A stretch of DNA of 56,874 bases from a virus, in IMG/VR virus record IMGVR_UViG_3300045970_000182, positions 1-56,874 of that record. One strand, 5' to 3'. The notes beneath the pieces were generated by a model. That model did not search any database, was not told the DNA's origin, and saw only the letters and a program-made list of their open reading frames with translations. Below, piece by piece: positions 16,870 through 25,837 of this stretch. The stretch's first letter is position 1. Every line of letters begins with the position of its first letter. The position numbers were made by a program, and so were the translations under genes.

Positions 16870-17579
16870 GCTAATGGATCTAGTATAACTAACTGTGGAA
16901 TGGTACCTGTCATCCGCCACATAATATTCCCTTCATGCAGATCTACCATAAAATCTTTATTATTATTTCTTAAAAAACTAATAGCATCTAATGCTTGTTT
17001 AAGTTTCGCATCTTTAATAAAATCATTTGGGTTTCTTACACCTCTAGATAACCGCAGGATAATAAAATCACCGTATAAGGCATATCTATATTCATCTAAC
17101 TTTGGATCATTTTTTACAGACTCATCTAAATCTTTACCAAACATACGCATACATAAAGATGACATTACCGGTTCATTACCTAATATCATTTTCGAAGTAA
17201 ACGTTACCAAGTCTTCCATATTAACACGATAATGTAGTTTATCATCCGGACCTTTCATGATTTTTAAATCATGTATAATCGGAAGATAGGGATTCACATC
17301 ACCAATCTTCGCTCTGTGATTCACTTCACGCAACCAACTTAAATAACCATCATCGCTTATATTATCAGTGGGAATCAAGGCGCCACCTGGCATAGAAGCT
17401 GCTCTACCTAGCTTTGTTATCTGATTTAATCGTTTCGGTGAATTCATGTTGTATGCCACACCGAAAGATCCACTGCCTTTATGGTCCGGCTTGGTTGCGG
17501 TTCTTATACGACGAGAGTGAGTTATAAAGTCTCGATTACTCTTAACTGGTGTAAAGTCGATTAATTCGCGTAGAAGCAT
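16866..17579 (-). CDS. Protein-kinase-fold-like protein with putative capsid-targeting leader
   Basis: A 237-residue protein begins MLLRELIDFTPVKSNRDF. Residues near 36-43 read GSGSFGVAY, a glycine-rich nucleotide loop. The C-terminus has DLHEGNIMWRMTG, resembling the kinase/APH catalytic loop (D-L-H-x-x-N), followed by LVILDPLA at the place of the metal-binding DFG motif. A Lys/Glu pair is less clear. This order (Gly loop, catalytic loop, Asp) supports a kinase-like fold, active or not. It sits in the head/packaging block, so a virion-borne kinase is possible. T4-like phages have no such core gene at this place that I know of. Confidence 0.5.
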   Translation of the reverse strand: MLLRELIDFTPVKSNRDFITHSRRIRTATKPDHKGSGSFGVAYNMNSPKRLNQITKLGRAASMPGGALIPTDNISDDGYLSWLREVNHRAKIGDVNPYLPIIHDLKIMKGPDDKLHYRVNMEDLVTFTSKMILGNEPVMSSLCMRMFGKDLDESVKNDPKLDEYRYALYGDFIILRLSRGVRNPNDFIKDAKLKQALDAISFLRNNNKDFMVDLHEGNIMWRMTGTIPQLVILDPLA

Positions 17580-17580
17580 A

Positions 17581-18045
17581 TTATTCCTTTATTTCTCTTG
17601 CTACTAAGCTGTCTGCATTTATAGCAGTTGTCACAGTGCTTATTTGATGCGATGGATCTCTTAGTTGATTAAATAATGCTATAGAATCATTACTTAGTGA
17701 TAACTTACCTAATATATTTTCAGTATCTAATAAAGTCTGCGGAGTAATGGCTCTTGCTGTGGAAATATCCATTATGATAGATGCCAATGAATCTGCAAAC
17801 GCTGCACTTGCACCACGAGATAAGAAATAGCATCTTGTAAAGTTATAGTTGTCGGGAGAAAAACTTCCTGCAACATTATTTGGATCGTATTGAGAATCTA
17901 CAGGAATATAAGTTGTTGGTCCCATTGCATAGGTAAAAGTATTCTCGGGTTGACCTGTTACATTTTTGACAACTTTCTGAGTTCCTAAATATGTTAATAT
18001 TTGAGAACTGAATCTACCAGTGGAAGCAACATTGGTATTAGACAC
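17581..18045 (-). CDS. Hypothetical late protein, 154 aa
   Basis: The product has Ser/Thr/Asn-rich beta-type sequence in its first half and a helical second half (FADSLASIIMDIS). It overlaps the upstream tube-like gene by 8 nt and lies in the tail/packaging block, so it is probably a virion component. No family is recognised. Confidence 0.55.
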   Translation of the reverse strand: MSNTNVASTGRFSSQILTYLGTQKVVKNVTGQPENTFTYAMGPTTYIPVDSQYDPNNVAGSFSPDNYNFTRCYFLSRGASAAFADSLASIIMDISTARAITPQTLLDTENILGKLSLSNDSIALFNQLRDPSHQISTVTTAINADSLVAREIKE

Positions 18046-19300
18046 TTGATTTACCTACCCTATTTATATCTTTATACTGTGTAGAACTTTGCACAGCGGT
18101 TGATCCAAACGAACGCGACTGTACTGCCGGTGGTGCAGGGCTGGTTGCTGGTTTAGGAGAAATATTTGCCATACCGTTTAGCACGCTTGCGCTAACTGGC
18201 CGCACAACTTTATCCGATAAGAATGATCCTGTTACCTTACCTATGGACGATTGCACGTTCTTACCTACACGCTGCAATATAGGATTGTCAGATTGTAATA
18301 GTGGATTATTAGATTCAACAAAATCCATAAGTGTTGCATTAAATGCAAGGGAGGGTAGTTCTAAAAACTCACCGTGTTCAAATGGTTCTGTAGAAGACCT
18401 ATTATCGGTTGTTGTGCTGCCTAACTTCATATTTTGTATTTCGTAATACGCATATTCATATTCTATAGACATAGTTATTTCTATTGTCTTATCAGTTGAT
18501 GCATAGTTAAGTGTATCGTGGTTGAATGATGCTATACGTGGATTTACTAAAGTTACTTTATTAAATCTACCGCCATGCACCTGAAATATATCTATTGATT
18601 GTATTAAATTGCGGACATCTTTTACTCTATCTAAGTTAAATCCGAAGTTATGATTATCGAGTGTGTCTGTAACAATATTCTGTATGGCACTCTTTTGCCC
18701 CAATGTATTTGTTGGGGTAGGTTTTGCGGCAGGTTGGGTACCATTTATTAAATTCTTTACGCTTGTTGCTAAACTTGTTATATTAGGATTTATGGAAGGT
18801 GTTATATTCTTTATTAACTCTTCAACAGTCATAGGCTTTTTCTTACCAGGTGGTGTAATGGCTTTATTATTTCCCGGTTCTTCACCATCAGAAAAGTAGT
18901 ATCTATAATACATTTCCCAAAATTTTAAAGTCTTTCCATCTGCAACATCATGGAATACCATTTTAATCGGGTTGAATTCTATTTTTGTTTGGCTCAATCT
19001 CTTTCTGTTGTATTGATTTAATGCAGTTGTCTCTATCTTCATAGAGGGCATCTCAATGCTTTTTACAAGTGGTGTAACTTGAGACCACGATGCAGTATTG
19101 AATACAGTAGAAATATAATCTTTTGCGGTGCCTACATTGGCAAGATTTATGTTTATATAAAACTCAAAAGGAAATCTCGGCTGATTTGTATATAACGACT
19201 TACCGTCTTGGTTGAAGTTATATGTAGCGTGCCTCGGACTTTTTTCGTAAAAGAATCCTGCACCTGTTAGTGTCGTGATTAAACTTGAGAATGATGGCAT
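18038..19300 (-). CDS. Tail-tube-fold protein, probable baseplate/tube initiator or sheath-terminator type
   Basis: The 420-residue protein shares hallmarks of the tail-tube fold: RFPFEFYININL near the N-terminus, then LVKSIEMPSMKIETTALNQ and a YNRKRLSQTKIEFNPIKMVF beta pair, and FWEMYYRYYFSDG. A second beta-rich half has QSIDIFQVHGGRFNKVTLVNP and a conserved-looking ASFNHDTLNYAS. In T4, gp48 and gp54 are tube-like baseplate proteins, and this is my best comparison. The C-terminal 80 residues are Ser/Pro-rich. A GATAAATA box ends 4-6 nt before ATG 19300, so the message may be leaderless. Confidence 0.5.
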   Translation of the reverse strand: MPSFSSLITTLTGAGFFYEKSPRHATYNFNQDGKSLYTNQPRFPFEFYININLANVGTAKDYISTVFNTASWSQVTPLVKSIEMPSMKIETTALNQYNRKRLSQTKIEFNPIKMVFHDVADGKTLKFWEMYYRYYFSDGEEPGNNKAITPPGKKKPMTVEELIKNITPSINPNITSLATSVKNLINGTQPAAKPTPTNTLGQKSAIQNIVTDTLDNHNFGFNLDRVKDVRNLIQSIDIFQVHGGRFNKVTLVNPRIASFNHDTLNYASTDKTIEITMSIEYEYAYYEIQNMKLGSTTTDNRSSTEPFEHGEFLELPSLAFNATLMDFVESNNPLLQSDNPILQRVGKNVQSSIGKVTGSFLSDKVVRPVSASVLNGMANISPKPATSPAPPAVQSRSFGSTAVQSSTQYKDINRVGKSSV

Positions 19301-19310
19301 AGTGTGTTAT

Positions 19311-19466
19311 TTATCTTCTTTTGGTTACCATATTCTGCTTCCTAATATATGCGTCCGCAGTTGTTTTTCTAAGCCATTTGACAAGCTCAATTCCTTCTTG
19401 GAGTAGTTTAATCTTTTCTTGTTCTGTTAACTCCTTCTTCAGTTCTGTTATTTTTTCTTTATTCAT
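19311..19466 (-). CDS. Small coiled-coil protein, 51 aa
   Basis: ATG 19466 opens a 51-codon frame, MNKEKITELKKELTEQ onward, ending TAA at 19311. It is almost entirely charged helix with heptad-like Leu/Ile spacing (residues 3-35) and a basic tail. The start overlaps the end of the endonuclease gene as ATGAATAA. It lies where the tail-tube operon continues, so it may be a genuine phage gene displaced by the endonuclease insertion. Confidence 0.6.
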   Translation of the reverse strand: MNKEKITELKKELTEQEKIKLLQEGIELVKWLRKTTADAYIRKQNMVTKRR

Positions 19467-20361
19467 TTATCAGTTCTCCGTCCTTATTAAAAATCATAAA
19501 CTTAAAGTTATAGCCTGCATCGATGCAGGCTTGACGTTTAAGGAGATTTGTGGTATACCATTTCTGCTGACTGCTATACGTCCACAGAGACTTTACCTCT
19601 ATTATGAGATTTTCCTCTGGAATATAAATATCCGGATAATACCTGTGTTTCTTACCATCTACTTCTACATAATATATAGATGGAAGGGAGGGGTTTATCC
19701 ATAATTCATCCTCTGTATATGTTTTTAATAATAGATTTATGCACTTATCTTCATACCCCTGTACCTTAACTATCTTGCCGGATGGCAACACATAATCTTT
19801 CTTTAAATAATATCTATTTTTATCAAATATATCTTTAGATTGCATAACATTTTCCGAACCATATTTTTCAAGGCAGGTATCGATTGATTTCTTTCTTACT
19901 ACTTTATTTTGCTGCGGCGCCGATACACCATATTTTTCCATACATGTATTCTTGGATTTCTCTTTTAACTCTTTTAATCTCTGTGGTTTTTCGACACCAT
20001 ATTTTTCTAAACATGTTTGTTTGGATTTATTTTCAAATTTTTCAAGTAACTGCGGCGTGGCGGTTCCGTGTCTTTCTATGTTTGTGTCTTTTATTTTCTG
20101 TCTGAATTCTGCTATATTCATTGCATTCGTAATACCTTCTCCATATTTTTCAGTAAACGACTCTTTGATACGATCCTTTATTATGTCGGCCTTAGATGGA
20201 TTGGTAACACCGTATCTTAACAACGAAGTTTGTTTTACCTTTTCAGAAACACCTAAACGACGACAGGAAGAACAGCAATATTTTTTATACTGCCCATTCT
20301 TCCTGTGTTCTGTTATTATTATTCTACAATCTTTATTATTACATTTCTCACCATTTGCCAT
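19459..20361 (-). CDS. Repeat-containing homing endonuclease (PD-(D/E)XK / EDxHD type)
   Basis: The N-terminus is a zinc ribbon (CNNKDC..KKYCCSSCR). Five or six repeats follow of the form T-x-L-E-K-Y-G-V/S-x-x-x-P-x2 (residues about 45-175), likely DNA-binding modules. The C-terminal nuclease has VQGYEDKCINLL, HRYYPDIYIP and LIIEVKSLWTY, giving E / D / E-x-K catalytic positions. It is wedged between the tail tube gene and the next late gene. Because the repeats are protein-level with varied DNA, they are not a CRISPR array. Confidence 0.78.
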   Translation of the reverse strand: MANGEKCNNKDCRIIITEHRKNGQYKKYCCSSCRRLGVSEKVKQTSLLRYGVTNPSKADIIKDRIKESFTEKYGEGITNAMNIAEFRQKIKDTNIERHGTATPQLLEKFENKSKQTCLEKYGVEKPQRLKELKEKSKNTCMEKYGVSAPQQNKVVRKKSIDTCLEKYGSENVMQSKDIFDKNRYYLKKDYVLPSGKIVKVQGYEDKCINLLLKTYTEDELWINPSLPSIYYVEVDGKKHRYYPDIYIPEENLIIEVKSLWTYSSQQKWYTTNLLKRQACIDAGYNFKFMIFNKDGELINE

Positions 20362-20410
20362 AAAATACCCTTACTTTGTGTAATGTATTTATGACATATA
20401 TTGGAAATAA

Positions 20411-21025
20411 TCATGCGAAAGTGGTTCCACCGGTGGGTGATGCTATATTCGGGAACGGATTACCGCCCACTGTTGTTCCGTTGTTTGTATTTGGACCAGA
20501 TACGTTTGTTGCATTATCAAATCTAATTGTTAATGTAACTTCATGGATATCACTACTCGAGAAGTCACCATCACTGTACTGTACATCCTTTAACCAGCAT
20601 CCATCTAACACCCAAGATTCTAACTGCTCGTTATCTGTACCGTCCATTGAGTGAATTTCCATTGCAAACTTGTAGTTTATGCCGGCTACAGCACTTGTTT
20701 GTTCGAAGTGATTCATTTGTTTCTGTACCTGAGCACCTACAGACGATATAACTGCATTAGTAATATCATCTCTTAGCTTAATTTCGATAGTTTCAAATGT
20801 ATGTTTTCCAGCAATCCATGCAACAGAATTGTATGAGTGCATTTCTACTTCTGCATATGATATCTTAGGACGAGAGCATGTGATAACATTTTGTGTCATT
20901 TCTCGCAATCCGTTATTCTCGCCAAAATTTTGCCAAACAACCCTGAAACGATATTTCTGTTTTGGGTGTAACATACCAAGTTTGTTTCCATCTAACGGAA
21001 CACCGAATTTGGATAAATTTGCCAT
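20411..21025 (-). CDS. 19: Tail tube protein (gp19-like)
   Basis: The tail tube forms the DNA conduit inside the contractile sheath. The 204-residue product (T4 gp19: 163 aa) has the tube-fold features: YRFRVVWQNFGE near the N-terminus, TCSRPKISYAEVEMHSYNS, a central strand pair (TFETIEIKLRDDIT) and DVQYSDGDFSSSDIHEVTLTIRFD. It lies immediately downstream of the sheath gene, as in all T4-like phages, with its own late-type box at 21054-21061 and AGGAG 9 nt before the ATG. Confidence 0.9.
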   Translation of the reverse strand: MANLSKFGVPLDGNKLGMLHPKQKYRFRVVWQNFGENNGLREMTQNVITCSRPKISYAEVEMHSYNSVAWIAGKHTFETIEIKLRDDITNAVISSVGAQVQKQMNHFEQTSAVAGINYKFAMEIHSMDGTDNEQLESWVLDGCWLKDVQYSDGDFSSSDIHEVTLTIRFDNATNVSGPNTNNGTTVGGNPFPNIASPTGGTTFA

Positions 21026-21053
21026 TTATATTCTCCTGCTTAAAAGCTAATAC

Positions 21054-21061
21054 TATTTATC
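21054..21061 (-). promoter_or_regulatory. Late-promoter-like box GATAAATA before the tail tube gene
   Basis: GATAAATA on the minus strand stands about 28 nt before ATG 21025, with GCAGGAGAAT between as ribosome site. A second GATAAATA lies upstream around 21111-21118. Tandem late promoters would suit a very abundant protein. Confidence 0.65.
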
Positions 21062-21175
21062 AAATTTATGAATTTTTTATCATATGGTATAATAGTGCTT
21101 GTTTATCAAGTATTTATCAAAAAAGAGGATATCTTTTCCTACAGGAAATGTATGTTTATGGAGTTATATCACAAA

Positions 21176-21202
21176 TAAAGGGACCGTCGGTCCCTTTATT
21201 TT
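21176..21202 (-). terminator. Hairpin terminator after the tail sheath gene
   Basis: The minus strand reads AAAGGGACC-GAC-GGTCCCTTT followed by ATTTG, a perfect 9-bp stem. It begins about 15 nt after the sheath stop codon and separates sheath from tube transcription units. Confidence 0.75.
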
Positions 21203-21216
21203 CATTTATTATCTGC

Positions 21217-23796
21217 TTACGCTGATAAAGATGCGCCTGTGTTCTTAATACGCACAGGAATGTAAATAAACTCAACTGCTTTAACAGGCTGAATTGCAAT
21301 ATCAATCCACAACTCGTTCCTATCTATACGAGTAGGTGTATTATTGCTTGTGTCGCATACAACCAAATAGTCATATAAACCACGCAAAGTAATCAACTCT
21401 GATAAGAATCTATCAAATGCATCCTTAGCAGCCTTTCTTGTAACAGAATCATTTGGCTCAAATAAGAATGGTTGAGCTAACAAGTTAAGTTGATAGCGCA
21501 AATAGTTTTCTAAACGAACTACATTGATACGATCTGTTGCACTGGAGTAAAGCTGGCGTGTTTTTTGTCCAAATATTACAACTCCACCCGATGGCATAGT
21601 TCTAATAGGGTTGATATTATTTTGATATAATATATCTCGCTGTCCTTCACTTAGCTTAACAGTTATGTATTGTCCTGTGCTGTTTACATAACCAACTGAT
21701 GTAGCATTATTTACAACACCGCGTTGTAATCCTGCTGGTGCAAACCACGGATACGCCACTTGGTCGTTGTATGCAATAGTACGCAATGCCATGTGTGATG
21801 GTGGAACAACAACGTCTGTGCCATCTACATTGGTTGCCAATCCACTTGGATACCAAGATGCGAAGTATTTACTTGCTGAAGTTAATCCATCTGCTCCGTT
21901 ACCGTATGCACTATTACTATTTGATGCCCATGCCTGCAATGTTGTGCCTGTTGGAGATAAAGTAAATGGAGAGTCACCAACAACGAATGCAGTCATTTGT
22001 CTATCTTCGTTTAATAACAACATTTCATCTATCGCTTCAACATATCCAGGTGCTGCAATCAGGTTAAAATATAAATCTTCTGAACGAACTTCTTCGTTAG
22101 AAGTAATCATTTCTTGGATTGCTCTTACAACACAAATATTTTGTGCTGCTGCGCCCATATAAGGCACACCGCCTACATTGTTACCGGAGTATGTAACCCA
22201 ACGACCTAAAGATTCGCTGTTTGTGTTGTCTGCTGCTGCTGCAACACCACCATAAGAAAATGTAGAATTCCATTGTTTTACATTATTTGTAGAATAACGA
22301 GTATTCCATAATAGGAAACCACGTGGATATAAATCAGCATCGGGACGATCTGGATCTAAGTCCGGTGTTGATGCAACTTCGCCGTTATTAACACCTGTGT
22401 TGGTGCCAAATAATGGGCTCGGACGTGCATCTGCAAAAATAATACCATTTGGTGATGTTTGATCTGTATTATCAACCAATGACCATGCTGTACCAGACCA
22501 ACGTTTAATAACAGGATATGGTGCTAAATCTGTATCAACCCATATATCACCTGCTACCATAGTTGGTGCTGTAGGATTGTCTCTTGGATCACCAGATTGT
22601 GCAAATAAGGTGTATGCATCGCCGGCAATAAGAACATGGCCCACTGCTGGTGGCGCTATTTGTCCAGGTAACACAACATTGTCCCAAGTACCGTTACCCG
22701 TACATACCAATACGTCTACTGTAGAAAATCCTGCACCGTTAATACCTACTTCGGCATTAAACCATAATGTACCTGCTGTAGGACCTGCCATTGGCATAGT
22801 CGAAGATCCGATTATTGTGGTTACAGTGCTGTACGCTTCTGCATATGCTGTTCCTACCTTAATAACAAGCGTATTTCCGGAGGAATAATCAGCAAATAGC
22901 TTACCTGTAGCACCTGTTGTACTTGTTGCATAATATGCATCAGCTGCAACCGAGTCAGCTAACACAGGCACAAGTTGTTGAGCAAACTGCGAAGTTGTTG
23001 CGCTCATTTTAAGCAATACAATATCTACGCCTTGTGCTGCTGCACCAGTCTTAACCCAATATTGTTTAGTGTTGCTTATTAAATCTGGCCATACAGGTGT
23101 AATAATGATACTATCTAAGTTGGTTGCACCGCCTGTACCGCCTGGTGTAACACCTACTGTCGTCATCTTCACCCATGCACCAAGATGTGCAATCCAATAT
23201 GCTAATGTACCTGTTGCAGTTTCAAACGATACCGCAATTTCGCCGTCAACATTAATGATGCCGTTGGATGGTGTATTTCCTGTTCCTGTGGAAAAGTTAA
23301 CCACATAGTTCGGTGTTACCTTAACCCAGGATCCCGATGCTCGACTAAATAATCCAAAATCTGTACCTGTAGTCTGCGATTCATCTAACCAGTATGTTCC
23401 TGCAGGCGATGCACTTGCTGGTTGCACAGATGTAGCAGCAAGTTGGGCCGTGTCAATGTTTGCACGAGCAACTCTTGCTAGGTTTGAGCTGCCTAAATAA
23501 GAATAAGCTGCTAATAATCCATATTCATTTAATGGATAACCATTAACTGACGAACCGCCAATGCTGTAAAACATAGGGTCGCCAAATGTTTGCACTAAAT
23601 CTCTTTGTGATGTGATTGAATAAACTTTTCCTGCATTGGCTGCAAGAGTACCTGCGGCAACTGCTGTTCCGGTAGGATCGCTTTTATTTTCTTGTGTGGC
23701 TATAAAAATCATAGGCACTGTTCCTGGGCCGGCGCCGACATTAACCGACTGGTCTGTAACTGTGATATTTGAGCCTGGGGATACTGAAACTGCCAT
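21217..23796 (-). CDS. 18: Tail sheath protein (gp18-like), extended
   Basis: The sheath contracts to drive the tube through the envelope. At 859 residues it is larger than T4 gp18 (659 aa). The N-terminus (NITVTDQSVNVGAGPGTV) and the C-terminal core (TRIDRNELWIDIAIQPVKAVEF, then IYIPVRI) are typical. A protruding middle region (about 110-460) has several copies of a GDIWVDT / GTLWFNA-type motif with Trp and Gly spacing, probably surface-exposed insertion domains. Late-type box at 23837-23844 and AGGAG before the start. Confidence 0.92.
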   Translation of the reverse strand: MAVSVSPGSNITVTDQSVNVGAGPGTVPMIFIATQENKSDPTGTAVAAGTLAANAGKVYSITSQRDLVQTFGDPMFYSIGGSSVNGYPLNEYGLLAAYSYLGSSNLARVARANIDTAQLAATSVQPASASPAGTYWLDESQTTGTDFGLFSRASGSWVKVTPNYVVNFSTGTGNTPSNGIINVDGEIAVSFETATGTLAYWIAHLGAWVKMTTVGVTPGGTGGATNLDSIIITPVWPDLISNTKQYWVKTGAAAQGVDIVLLKMSATTSQFAQQLVPVLADSVAADAYYATSTTGATGKLFADYSSGNTLVIKVGTAYAEAYSTVTTIIGSSTMPMAGPTAGTLWFNAEVGINGAGFSTVDVLVCTGNGTWDNVVLPGQIAPPAVGHVLIAGDAYTLFAQSGDPRDNPTAPTMVAGDIWVDTDLAPYPVIKRWSGTAWSLVDNTDQTSPNGIIFADARPSPLFGTNTGVNNGEVASTPDLDPDRPDADLYPRGFLLWNTRYSTNNVKQWNSTFSYGGVAAAADNTNSESLGRWVTYSGNNVGGVPYMGAAAQNICVVRAIQEMITSNEEVRSEDLYFNLIAAPGYVEAIDEMLLLNEDRQMTAFVVGDSPFTLSPTGTTLQAWASNSNSAYGNGADGLTSASKYFASWYPSGLATNVDGTDVVVPPSHMALRTIAYNDQVAYPWFAPAGLQRGVVNNATSVGYVNSTGQYITVKLSEGQRDILYQNNINPIRTMPSGGVVIFGQKTRQLYSSATDRINVVRLENYLRYQLNLLAQPFLFEPNDSVTRKAAKDAFDRFLSELITLRGLYDYLVVCDTSNNTPTRIDRNELWIDIAIQPVKAVEFIYIPVRIKNTGASLSA

Positions 23797-23836
23797 ATTA
23801 TTTAACTCCTATTGAAGATATTCTTCTTGTTGCTAG

Positions 23837-23844
23837 TATTTATC
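23837..23844 (-). promoter_or_regulatory. Late-promoter-like box GATAAATA before the tail sheath gene
   Basis: GATAAATACTAG on the minus strand, about 40 nt upstream of ATG 23796 with AATAGGAGTT in between. It resembles the full T4 late promoter context most closely of the copies I checked. Confidence 0.7.
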
Positions 23845-23882
23845 AAGAAGGGTGTTAAACATGCTGCAAATAAAGCACCGAG

Positions 23883-24521
23883 TTATAATATATGCGCTAA
23901 CACTTCCTTCACCTGTGTTTCTAGGGATTCCAATGTGCTATCGTTATTTATCTCATGATCTATTTTGGAACCAACCCACGCCCATTCACTTAGGTGTGCA
24001 GCTGAATAAGTCTTTGCCATTGCTGCTTTAGCAATAGAGTTTCCACGGTTTGCTAATATAGCAGTTTCGTACCAAACCGGTGCTGGGCCACGGTTTACTT
24101 TAATCAATGTCCCACCTTGATCTTGAATGAACTTAATCTCGTTAGGAAATCTAACATCGCTGATAACAACATTTTTATCAGGATTTTTATATATTCTGTT
24201 CCGTAATGTTAGAAACCATAAGTCTTGATGGAAGTTGTTACGCAATGCATCGGTGCCGATTACTTGTAATGCAAGTCTTGGACTAAAGTTAGGCATACCG
24301 AGCTGTTTAGACCACCAAGGATCAACTGCTTCGCGCCATTCTCTTGATTCTTTTGTATCACCTTCCAGCATATTGCGTGGCCAATCAAACATTACCGCAC
24401 ACGCATCTTTCAGACTTGTTGCAAAGCTGTCTTGTCTAAAGTTGTAATCACTTACCAGTTTAGATGCTACAGTACCTTTACCACTATTAATAAATCCCAG
24501 AATACCAACAATTTTAGCCAT
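23883..24521 (-). CDS. 1: Deoxynucleoside monophosphate kinase (gp1-like)
   Basis: T4 gp1 phosphorylates dNMPs to dNDPs to feed DNA synthesis. The 212-residue protein has a P-loop GFINSGKGT (residues 9-17), an SFATSLKDACAVMFDWPRNML segment typical of the family, VVISDVRFPNEI (Walker B-like), and GTLIKVNRG. The length is near T4 gp1 (241 aa). It lies between neck and sheath genes, an unusual but seen location in T4-like phages. Confidence 0.85.
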   Translation of the reverse strand: MAKIVGILGFINSGKGTVASKLVSDYNFRQDSFATSLKDACAVMFDWPRNMLEGDTKESREWREAVDPWWSKQLGMPNFSPRLALQVIGTDALRNNFHQDLWFLTLRNRIYKNPDKNVVISDVRFPNEIKFIQDQGGTLIKVNRGPAPVWYETAILANRGNSIAKAAMAKTYSAAHLSEWAWVGSKIDHEINNDSTLESLETQVKEVLAHIL

Positions 24522-24599
24522 TAAACACCCCTAAGTTAACGTCTATGTAGTTATACATAAACTGCTTAGAGGGCTGCTAATCTTGTTACGGAGCGGACA

Positions 24600-25352
24600 T
24601 TATCCGATTATGAAGCTGTATCCGTCGCCGCTTGTAACCATATTGAGTAACTCTTTTTCAAGTTTATCAATTTCAACTTGTGCCTCAGTCTTTAGTGCAG
24701 CACCGTTTAATGTAACACTGCCATTAGGGCCGGCAAAGCCACTGGAAAACTTATCTCTTGCTTCACCTAACATATACTTTGCTTTTGCTGAAGCATAGGA
24801 AAGTAACCAGAGACCTGTGTATGGATCATTTATAATATCATCTTCCGATTTTTTCACATACACCCTAACAGAAACTTCCTCATCTGCCCTTGGGCGGCGA
24901 ATGATAGTTAGTTTATGTGAATTGACATCCCACGTAAAGTTCATCTGACTTGCAAACATTCTCTCTGCAGTCTCTAAGTATCCATTATACAGGTCCCAGG
25001 TCGCTAATCCACCAGATCTATTTGGTTGTAACATATAGATATTGTAGAATGCAGCATCAACCGGGTCAAAGTTTACCCCGCCGCCGGTATATGCACCGAC
25101 ACCGCGACGGTATAGACGTCTCACTTCTTGCACTTCATCTGGTAGAGTGTACTCTGAAATGTCTCGTGTGATGTGTAGGAAAATATCTTTCTCAAGTAGC
25201 GAACCGTCCGATTGCTGACGCAACTTTAGGAGCCCCACGTTTATTGCAAGATTCAAGTGATCGGGATCTAATTCAACATCGACCATTTGCGAACCGAGTG
25301 TTAACTCGATTTGCCTCATTAATAAAACTCTTGGTGTAACTTGTGCGGACAT
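24600..25352 (-). CDS. 13: Neck protein (gp13-like)
   Basis: T4 gp13 helps form the neck that joins head and tail. The 250-residue product has an N-terminal helical section (LMRQIELTLGSQMVDVELDP, then NLAINVGLLKLRQQSDGS), DISEYTLPDEVQEVRRLYRRG, and a C-terminal helical section starting GLWLLSYASAKAKYMLGEAR. This matches the usual gp13 architecture. It sits upstream of the sheath with a late-type box at 25379-25386 and a GGAG site. Confidence 0.7.
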   Translation of the reverse strand: MSAQVTPRVLLMRQIELTLGSQMVDVELDPDHLNLAINVGLLKLRQQSDGSLLEKDIFLHITRDISEYTLPDEVQEVRRLYRRGVGAYTGGGVNFDPVDAAFYNIYMLQPNRSGGLATWDLYNGYLETAERMFASQMNFTWDVNSHKLTIIRRPRADEEVSVRVYVKKSEDDIINDPYTGLWLLSYASAKAKYMLGEARDKFSSGFAGPNGSVTLNGAALKTEAQVEIDKLEKELLNMVTSGDGYSFIIG

Positions 25353-25384
25353 AACGTATCATCTCTCCAGTGCTACGTTATTTA

Positions 25385-25837
25385 TCAATATCCTAGTGTT
25401 GCCTTCTTCATTACCATTGCATCATCTAACGCATTATGCACATCATACCCGAATTTAACAACAAGTGCTTCTTCGACCAAATCAGATACCCTAACTGGTA
25501 TGCATATTTTTTCTAAGTTGGCAGGCCATAACGGCGATATTAATCTATTTAGATGTGGAATATCCCATCCCGGATTATCAGATGCGATAGTGCATGGACA
25601 GTTTCTATCTTCTATCCAGTTAGCAATAGCAAAAGAACATTCATGATGTGTCATTCTGTTTTTACCACGCAATAGTGGTAATACATCTGTCTTGACAAAA
25701 TCAGAACAATCTTTCAACTCATATGTGTCCGTTAGTTCGGCATAGAAATAGTTCTCATCCTCATCAACCAAAGCAATGCTGATTAGCTTATTGCCCGGTA
25801 TTAGATCAGTGAATTCTGTGTCTAAAAATAATCTCAT
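25385..25837 (-). CDS. DEDD-type 3'-5' exonuclease
   Basis: The 150-residue protein shows the DEDD exonuclease order: LDTEFTDL (D6, E8), a central Asp in SDNPGWDIPHLN, and HNALDDAMVM (His-x4-Asp, DEDDh type). The length and compactness match the RNase T / Rv2179c-like group that acts on DNA or RNA ends, also present in T4-like phages as DexA relatives. Substrate not determinable from sequence. It overlaps the upstream gene by 4 nt. Confidence 0.75.
   Translation of the reverse strand: MRLFLDTEFTDLIPGNKLISIALVDEDENYFYAELTDTYELKDCSDFVKTDVLPLLRGKNRMTHHECSFAIANWIEDRNCPCTIASDNPGWDIPHLNRLISPLWPANLEKICIPVRVSDLVEEALVVKFGYDVHNALDDAMVMKKATLGY

Noticed and set aside
19459-20361. CRISPR-like repeat array
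   Set aside because: The periodicity is at protein level (E-K-Y-G motifs in a homing endonuclease) with variable DNA and no spacers of constant size.
21767-23308. Several plus-strand ORFs opposite the tail sheath gene
   Set aside because: These are antisense shadows in a highly conserved structural gene and no promoters or ribosome sites support them.
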